Below are positions 57,362-64,000 of a stretch of DNA of 64,000 nt, piece by piece (position 1 is the stretch's first letter; the number at the start of each line of letters is the position of its first letter). The notes beneath the pieces are model-generated. The model did not search any database, was not told the origin of the DNA, and was given only the letters and a program-made list of their open reading frames with translations. This stretch comes from Metaphire vulgaris. Its lineage: Eukaryota; Annelida; Clitellata; Crassiclitellata; Megascolecidae. Where the stretch lies: positions 6,197,328-6,261,327 of the forward strand of contig CM030851.1 of the NCBI GenBank assembly GCA_018105865.1, written 5' to 3'. Position numbers and translations under genes: made by a program.

Positions 57362-57559
57362 ATGGACCAGGACCGGGCGATCGACAGTGAAGCGAAGCTG
57401 GTTGGACAATCGCCATTCAAAACCCTCACCATGGTGTCTCGCCAACTGGCCAGATATCGAATTGAAAAGAGAAAGGCGAATACAAATGTCTCTTCCGTTG
57501 AACTCAACGACTGCAAGATCCTCACTCGATCCGATGTCCTCGGAATATCGCTCGTTCAG
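57362..57559 (+). CDS. Ankyrin gene exon 1
   Basis: 66 codons from ATG to CTCGTTCAG|gttaga, phase 0. Basic stretch RYRIEKRKAN at about residues 37-46. No recognised domain. The start is tentative. Confidence 0.55.
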
Positions 57560-57769
57560 GTTAGAAGTGTATTGCTATGTCACGCTGACATGTTATATTT
57601 ACGCTATTAAATGTTCAAAATCAAATAATGTTCAATCATGTTTATTTGTTTGCTAAATTGTAAATCGGATAATTGAATATGCATTCGTTTAAAAAAAATT
57701 TAAAAAATAATAATCACCACCACCATCATCATCCTTATTATTATATTTTATTATTATTATTATTATTAT

Positions 57770-57843
<74 letters not shown>

Positions 57844-60800
57844 TCATCATCATCATCATCATCATTATTATTACATCAAGTTGTTCGTACATTCCGTTTT
57901 CGTTTGTCGATTAACCTATCGATTCGTTTCTTCATTTTAATAGAAACAAAGGTAATACCTTAGTCTTCGTTAGACCTAGTCCATCGTTTTATGTTCTTGT
58001 GGTCAAAAGAGTCATAATTCAGTCATTGCTAATTAACAGCGCTTAATGAATACTTAATTTCTGTGGTTCTCTTATTCGCTCGCCTCTTTACCTCCAACAT
58101 TCCAACATTCCATTCCATTTATTGCTAAGGTAATCCCACTCCTAATAATTACATTGGACTGTCTTGCTATTATAGCGTCATAGGCTGCTGCAAACTGCAT
58201 TGACGACACGAATACGAGAACAATTTCGATCTTTTTATCATCGTTCGGAGATACGTTCATCCCTTTCCTGTCCAATATTGTTCGCATTAAAATGCATATT
58301 CAGATTTCCATTCCTTTCAACCCCTCCCCCTTATTCTGCTTCGAGTTTCCGGTGCATACGAATGAATGTCTTCCTTGGTCACTTGCAGGCTGCTAGAGAT
58401 GGCCAGTTGAACGTAGTTAAGGCCCATCTCGAACATTCTCGGGCCTGTATTAACGACGTCGACGAGGATGGCTTCACGGCATTACATTACGCCACTCGTT
58501 ATAATCAACTGGACGTAATGAAAGTACTCGTCGAATACGGCGCAGGTACGCCGCACGCATGAGATTCACCTGTTTGTCATCACTTTGTATTCGTAGTTAG
58601 GAGACCTTTACACCCCGCTCTGCAATCGAAAACTTTAGTCTGACAGCCCGTTTGGCTAAAAGAGAGCATTGCAGGGGTCGATGAAGAATGACTGAAGTTT
58701 TCTGTTTCTTGGAAGATTCAAGGCAGATGTCATTTGCTATTCAGTCAAACGTCTTTTCCCGTATCATTTGGTTTGAACGCACATCAGAATTTAGCATTTG
58801 TGACGTTTAAACTCTCATAGGGCTATCGATTTACTGGTCTTCGCGTGGCTATTGTGTGAAAGTCTAAAATTAAGTTTGAATCTGCTTCCAGTCCTTAGGC
58901 TCATATGGGCCTACGCCTAACAGGTGGTTGCTATTTATTTAAATGATACGTCAAAAGTTGTGTCATTCTGAACTCTTATTACTAAAAATATTTTTATTTG
59001 TTTCTATCTGAAGCCACTCGTTCTGTTGTGACGTGTTGTGTGATCGAAAAGTTTATTTTTCCCATTCCCAACTTCTTCTCCGCCGCTCTTCCTACCCCTC
59101 TCTTCCTTCCTCTCCAGACATGAATAATCCGGAGATAAATAAATAGTCCTGCTGATAAAATGTTCGGAGATGAATAGTCCTTGATATGAATAATCCGCGA
59201 TAACAGATCCGCAGATGAATAGTACGTAGATGAAAAGTTCGTAAATCGGCGTCATCGCCGGCCAGAAACCCGGCAAACGACGGACTGTTCATCAAGCTAT
59301 GCTCCCGGTCAGAGATAACTCATTGAACAAAATGCTAGAACATTTACAAAAAACAAAAAATCGGGGTAGGAAAAATCCAAGTTTCTCCGTCATTTTTGAC
59401 GGACAAACAGCTAGCTACCTAATATATTCAATTATGGCGCAAGGCAGGATCATTTATTGAAAATGATATTTTGTCGTAGACCTCTGTGTAAGATTTTTTG
59501 ATTTTTTGAAGACATCAACGTGAAGCAAGATCAAGACGAGGCTCGGCCATTGCACCTGGCGTGTCGCTACAATTGGGACGTGGCTGCCAGGTATCTGCTG
59601 GAGTGTCGAGCCATTGTCAACATCAAAGACATCAAAGGAAGAACGCCGCTACACTATGCCACGAGACGAGGCCACGGAACCGTCATCAGAGTCAGTAGAC
59701 GAGCGAAAGCGCTAAATAATTAAATAATTAATCAGACATAAAAGCAGACAAGTAGACAGACATGTAAGCAAACAGGTAAACGGGCATGTTAAGTGAGACA
59801 AGCAAATCAGTAAATGACTGCGTGGATGAGCGAATATTAAAAATGATTTAGCGATTGATCGGCTGAGTAAATGAGTGACACTGTTGCAGAGTGATCAATG
59901 GGATTGAGAATTAATTGATTGAATGGATGATTGAGTTAAGAAACAACCAAGTATAAACACTTTCCTGCAAATTTCAAAATTTATATTTTCAAGAGTTGAG
60001 TTTTAGCGAAGTGGCTGTTCATTAGAAACAGAACAGGAACGAGCATTAGCTAAATTACTGTAAATCTCAAAGTCGAAATTCAAAATTCAGTTTCATCATT
60101 CAAATGACCAAGAAAATCTACAATTTTTTTCTGTTGGTCTCCCAACGAGTATTTTCTGCTTTGATGATCTATTTGGAGCGATGTTTTTGATCTAGCGTTT
60201 GAGCACAAATGTTGGTCGTCTAATAATATTTGTTTGGTACATAAGCGTGTTCAAAGTTCAAACAGCCTCATCCATTAACTGAAAGTCCCCTCAGGAACCG
60301 CCGAGACCAGCAGAATGCCAAACGACCTTCTACCAGCGTTTACGGTTCTGATGATGATTTATCATCATATATGATGATGATATATCATCATATTTATTAG
60401 ATTATTTATCTGTCGAAACGCTCCTCTTTGTTCAGATTTCTGGACACATGCAATAACACCTTTGCAAATCTATTATCGAAATTCGAAATAAGATTTTGAA
60501 ATGAATCGAAGGTCACCGAAGCACAAAGTTAATGATAAAAACAGCAATAATAATAATAATACACTCTATATATAGCGCCGCTAGTTTAATTGATACAATG
60601 CACCAAATCAATGGTATAGTGTAGGATTATACACTGTAGGTCTACTCTAAATCGGGCTGCAAGAACCTGGTCATTTTGAATTTCAGTCAGAGTGATAGAG
60701 TGGAACGGGGATAGCACTAGCTCATGACGCATGAGCGACTCTTGTGCATCATAACTCATGTTGTTTGTAGGTTCTGATCAGTGTTTCAACGTGCAATGTC

Positions 60801-61044
60801 AACGAACCGGATAATGACCAGACGACACCGATCATCATGGCGTCTCTGCAGGGAAACGCAGACATCTGCGAAACTCTTGTATCTATTATTGCTTCTATGT
60901 CTTCATGTTTAATTTCCGGCTCTTGCACGTCCTGCGTTTAAAGCGCTTTAATTTCCAATTTCCGTCTGCTACCTTTTCTGATCTTATTTTTGTCGAATTT
61001 TACTTCTTCCAGAATTAACACGATCACTATTACTATTGTTATTA

Positions 61045-61076
<32 letters not shown>

Positions 61077-63388
61077 TTTTAGTTTTATAATGGCATTTAG
61101 GATGTCCTTCAATTAGCTTAAAGAGTAAAAACTATATCGCTTCGTTTGTGATTAATTTGTTCCTTCGCGCTAGAATGTTTCTCACCACTTGTGTTCTATC
61201 TGACTTTTCTTTCTTTAATTTCAAGACAAAAGAAGAAATTGTCTGCAGTAACAAAACATGAATCTGTCACTGATCAAAGGGAGTTTCCGTTTACAATCAG
61301 AGTCTTTAGCAACAATTCGTTTGTCTTTAGATCTCTAATGTCCTATGAGAAACAGTTCAGAACTGATGCAGAAACCAAAGGAAAACAGTTAACGAAAGAA
61401 GTGGAGTTAATAGCACTTATCGACAATAATTAGGTCAAGGCTACGCGCGCAGGTTTATGCAAATGTGGACAGCGAGCAGCCAGTGAACATGAGGGTTACA
61501 TGGCGTCAAGCAGCGCATTTTTAAAAATAAAGCTGTTAGAATCTGACTTTTCAGGAGCAAAATTTCGTTGTAGTGATATTAAAAGCAATTATGTTGTTGA
61601 ATTAAACTGTTGGCTCGAGTGCAGAACATTGTTAACGGCATGAATTTAGTATTTAATATTTTCTAAAATACCGCTCGCATTTAACCATTTACTGTCCACA
61701 TTTGCATACGCATGAGCAGTGCGCGTGACCTGATTCCCGATTCTAATTTTAACTATAACGCGGTTAGCCGTTAAGCGCTATTAGGCCACGTGAAAAAGCA
61801 CAGAAACATTATCTTGTCGCATAATTATTATTCTCAGTCTGTTTGAAGTCACTATTTACTTTTCAAGTACCCTTGCAAACTGCCACCCGCGTCAAATTCA
61901 CGTGAACTTGGAATTAAGTTGGTTAAGCCTAAACACATTTAGAGAAAGGATCATCGATCATAACACAGATCCTATTCAACTATTTAAAAAATCAAAAACA
62001 GTAAAGAATAAAGTAGTAGTTTCTTTCGCTAATTAAGAAGCGTCTTAATCAGTATCCTCTATCAACAAATTTGCGGTCAGCGTCAAAACGCAGTCAAACG
62101 CCAGAATATCCAAACAATAGGAATTTGGGTTGGACAGTTATAGTAAAATTACGACGAAATGATAAACGAAGCTTTGAGATTCCGTCAACCTTCACAGTAA
62201 CCTCCACAGTAATAGGACGCGTACAGTCCGTGATTATAATTATGCACTTTCATGGCACCAATTATATTCTGTAAATTACACCGCAATATATATACGATAT
62301 ACAGGGTGTAAAAGTGAAAAAGGCACCCCTTTATGATATTTAATATCTCGGCTGCGTGTATAGCGCTTTCAATGAAATTTATAGGCCATATACCTGGGAA
62401 TGTTTTTAATACAATTGCCAAATTTCATGCTGATATCTTTAGTGTTTGCTGAAATATGGCCAAACAACTAAAGAGACCCACATTTTGAAATTGACATTGG
62501 AATATAACGTCATAATAAAGTGAAAAAAATTAATGTTTTTATTTATTTGGCCCTGAAAAGGGCCGTTTAAAAGATTTTTGATGATTTGTTGCGGAAGCGG
62601 GTGCTCAAAATGCCCATGCACCTTTAGCCTTTGCACATGCCGACAAGCGCTCGCTTCTTCACTGACAGTATCGACTTCTTGATCTGGTCCTCAGGCAAAC
62701 TCTCCCAGATATTCTCCAGCACAGTCTTCAACTCCGTGGTGTTCTTTGGCTTTGGCTGATACTTTTGATATCTGTCGAGCATGATTCCCCAGACGTGGAA
62801 GTCAAGTGGATTGATATCTGATGGGGAGTTGGGTGGCCAGTCATCTTTCTTGATGAAATCTGGACAATTTTGCTCCAGAAAATCCTGGGTCCTGAGAGCA
62901 GAGTGGGCAGGTGTTCCGTCTTGCTGGAATATAAAATCTTCTCCAAGCAAATCAAGACAGTCCTGCAGCCAATCATAATGCTGCTGTGTTTATCTGATGA
63001 CTGTAAGTAACCCTTGACCTTGTCTGGCGCGATGACAATGACGCCATTTTAGACTTTAAAATGATACATTTTATTATGACGTTATATTCCGTTGTCAATT
63101 TCAAAATGTGGGTCTCTTTAGTTTTTTGGCCATATTTCAGAAAATACTAAAGATATCAACATTAAATTTGGCAATTACATCAGAAACATTCTCAGGTATA
63201 TGGCCTATAAATTTAATTGAAATCGCTATACACGCAGCCGAGATATTAAATATCATAAAGGGGTGCCCTTTTCACTTTTACACCCTGTATACATATATAC
63301 AATATATATACGAGAGCTGAAGAGCATATATTTATCTGTCTCCGGACACTTTTTGTAATAAGTCCCTCGGGAACTAAGTACCTAGGGC

Positions 63389-63437
<49 letters not shown>

Positions 63438-63572
63438 CAGTATTGTGGACTTTCATGTTGCAGATATTTCGAGGAGCAGATATTGAGAAAAGAGACATCA
63501 ACGACATGACAGCCTTGATGTGGGCATCCGTAGAAGGACATACTTCGGTTGCCAAAGTACTACTCAAAGCAG
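57362..63572 (+). CDS. Ankyrin-repeat protein, N-terminal part (5 exons, continues past right edge)
   Basis: Exons 57362-57559, 58389-58545, 59512-59690, 60771-60878 and 63464-63572 join in phases 0,1,0,0 to give about 250 residues. Residues 1-66 (from MDQDRAIDSEAKL) are not recognised; LVQ then joins AARDGQLNVVKAHLEH. About five ankyrin repeats follow: GFTALHYATRYNQLDVMKVL, ARPLHLACRYN, GRTPLHYATRRGHGTVIRVL, TTPIIMASLQGNADICETL and MTALMWASVEGHTSVAKVLL. Several exon joins fall at the same place in a repeat (GA|D). The last exon ends in phase 1, so more exons lie to the right. The start ATG is the first in the exon but an upstream exon is possible. A TRPA-type channel is one candidate because these have long N-terminal ankyrin arrays, but no membrane part is visible, so no name is given. 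Confidence 0.72.
57715..57880. repeat. (ATT)n-(AGT)n-(ATC)n compound microsatellite in intron 1
   Basis: CAC/CAT words, then 10 TTA, about 24 GTA and 8 ATC units. Confidence 0.95.
57881..58388. other. Intron 1 of the ankyrin gene, nothing else recognised
   Basis: No supported feature. Confidence 0.3.
58389..58545 (+). CDS. Ankyrin gene exon 2 (repeats 1-2)
   Basis: Acceptor cacttgcag, donor gcgcag|gtacgc; phase 0 in, 1 out. Encodes AARDGQLNVV and the consensus repeat GFTALHYATRYN. Confidence 0.8.
58546..59109. other. Intron 2 of the ankyrin gene, nothing recognised
   Basis: No supported feature in the left part of this intron. Confidence 0.3.
59110..59245. repeat. Single arm of fold-back family 1
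   Basis: GAGATGAATAGTCCTTGATA, GAATAATCCG and GATGAATAGTACG words repeat in one orientation, matching the right arm at 6679-6760. No opposite arm and no telomere-like core here. Confidence 0.65.
59300..59414 (+). mobile_element. Helitron 3' end
   Basis: aacaaaatgctagaaca, aaaatcggggtagg and a CCGTCA-tttt-TGACGG hairpin (59387-59402) followed by acaaacagCTAG align with the 3' ends of the Helitrons at 46492 and 48432. The 5' end was not found. Confidence 0.7.
59512..59690 (+). CDS. Ankyrin gene exon 3 (repeats 3-4)
   Basis: Acceptor ttttttgaag, donor atcaga|gtcagt; phase 1 in, 0 out. Contains ARPLHLACRYN and GRTPLHYATRRGH. Confidence 0.8.
59691..60770. other. Intron 3 of the ankyrin gene, nothing recognised
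   Basis: 60345-60400 has atgatgatatatcatcatat palindromic words. No gene. Confidence 0.4.
60771..60878 (+). CDS. Ankyrin gene exon 4
   Basis: Acceptor gtttgtag, donor actctt|gtatct; phase 0 on both sides. Encodes CNVNEPDNDQTTPIIMASLQ. The donor was chosen because it joins ICETL to IFRGADIEKRD, restoring the repeat spacing. Confidence 0.65.
61030..61080. repeat. (ATT)n microsatellite
   Basis: About 15 units with interruptions. Confidence 0.85.
61081..62299. other. Intron 4 of the ankyrin gene, nothing recognised
   Basis: No exon supported between 60878 and 63464. Confidence 0.3.
62302..63287 (-). mobile_element. Mariner/Tc1-type transposon, deletion derivative with long inverted repeats
   Basis: TA at both flanks (62300-62301, 63288-63289). 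Ends CAGGGTGTAAAAGTGAAAA and TTCACTTTTACACCCTG. Inverted repeats are about 220-230 bases long (both contain gagatattaaatatcataaa, ttctcaggtatatggcctat-type words). Between them the minus strand encodes only the C-terminal part of a DDE transposase (62950-62624: DFIFQQDGTPAHSA, DWPPNSPSDINPLDFHVWG, ending VGMCKG). The N-terminal DNA-binding part is deleted and upstream frames are shifted. Lies in intron 4 of the ankyrin gene. Confidence 0.9.
63390..63436. repeat. (TA)n microsatellite upstream of an ankyrin exon
   Basis: About 22 units ending 28 bases before the acceptor at 63463. Confidence 0.92.
63464..63572 (+). CDS. Ankyrin gene exon 5
   Basis: Acceptor catgttgcag after a (TA)n run; donor agcag|gttaaa, phase 1 out. 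Encodes GADIEKRDINDMTALMWASV and VAKVLLKAG. Confidence 0.72.
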
Positions 63573-63579
63573 GTTAAAA

Positions 63580-63800
63580 TCATCGTCATCATCATCACCG
63601 TCATCATCATCAGCAGCAGCAGCAGCAAAATCAGCATCATTAGCAGCAGCAGCAGCATTGGTTGCTCAGGGACTGCATTGCAACACTTTACCTTTCCTGA
63701 CAACGCTGTTGTCCCCTCTCTCCTCTCTCTCTGTCTGTCTCTCTGTCTGTCTGTCTCTGTCTGTCTCTCTTTTTCTCCTCCTTCTCTCTCTCCACTGATG
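63580..63800. repeat. (ATC)n, (AGC)n and (TCTG)n tracts
   Basis: Three short microsatellites in the intron after ankyrin exon 5. Confidence 0.85.
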
Positions 63801-64000
63801 CATTCTTAGTAGCGTGGTTGCAAGCCATAAATCTTACGCATCTGAAGCGATCAGGCTTTCATCAGTCAAAACCAGTCAATTATATATCGCCCAGCGTCCA
63901 ACTTTCCCTTTCTGTCGAAGGTACCATTAAAAGTCACTAACCTGAATGCAGCTGAATTTCACAAAGGTATTTTCAGGCTACTTTGATTATTGAATAATTT
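63801..64000. other. Intron of the ankyrin gene, runs off the window
   Basis: No further exon seen before the edge. Confidence 0.3.

Noticed and set aside
62624..62950. Domesticated transposase gene
   Set aside because: Only the C-terminal part is present, between intact inverted repeats and TA duplications, which fits a deletion derivative.

Overview
The window is nuclear DNA of an animal. It has spliced genes with GT-AG introns of about 0.3 to 4.2 kb, very dense microsatellites and many nested transposons. Domain content (SUEL lectin, CUB, forkhead, ankyrin), CR1/L2-like and other non-LTR LINEs, tRNA- and 5S-headed SINEs, hAT, mariner and Helitron remnants suggest a bilaterian invertebrate. 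The species cannot be named from sequence alone. There are no operons and no functional RNA genes.

Three genes can be reconstructed, all on the + strand. (1) At 10544-22312, seven phase-compatible exons encode a single-pass membrane protein: SUEL/rhamnose-binding lectin domain, CUB domain split over two exons, a CCP/sushi-like four-cysteine module, a short stalk, one transmembrane helix and a cytoplasmic tail of about 170 residues. The 5' exon(s) with the signal peptide were not found. (2) At 36919-39066, two exons encode a divergent forkhead protein of 369 residues, most like FoxJ1. (3) At 57362-63572, five exons encode the start of an ankyrin-repeat protein that runs off the right edge. A fourth candidate is a lone terminal exon at 25418-25603.

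The rest is mobile DNA. From 1 to 10.5 kb there is a decayed LINE (4590-7850) with foreign insertions, plus MITEs. Between 12.5 and 21.2 kb the introns of gene 1 hold several LINE 3' ends, hAT MITEs and SINEs. At 26.5-28.2 kb there is a 1.7 kb hAT with perfect 8-bp target duplications. At 29.8-32.7 kb a SPIN-like hAT carries a 5'-truncated L2/CR1-type LINE. At 44.3-49.0 kb a SINE is split by a hAT, which is split by a tandem Helitron dimer, one copy of which is split by a small MITE; each level is supported by target duplications or by an empty-site copy elsewhere in the window. At 62.3-63.3 kb a mariner deletion derivative sits in an intron of gene 3.

Two patterns stand out. Several unrelated fold-back sequences share one design: inverted arms made of short repeated words around a TTAGGG-like core. 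Several hAT MITE families with different ends share an internal word, GACAAGCAAAAAAGG. All family names given from memory need a database search.
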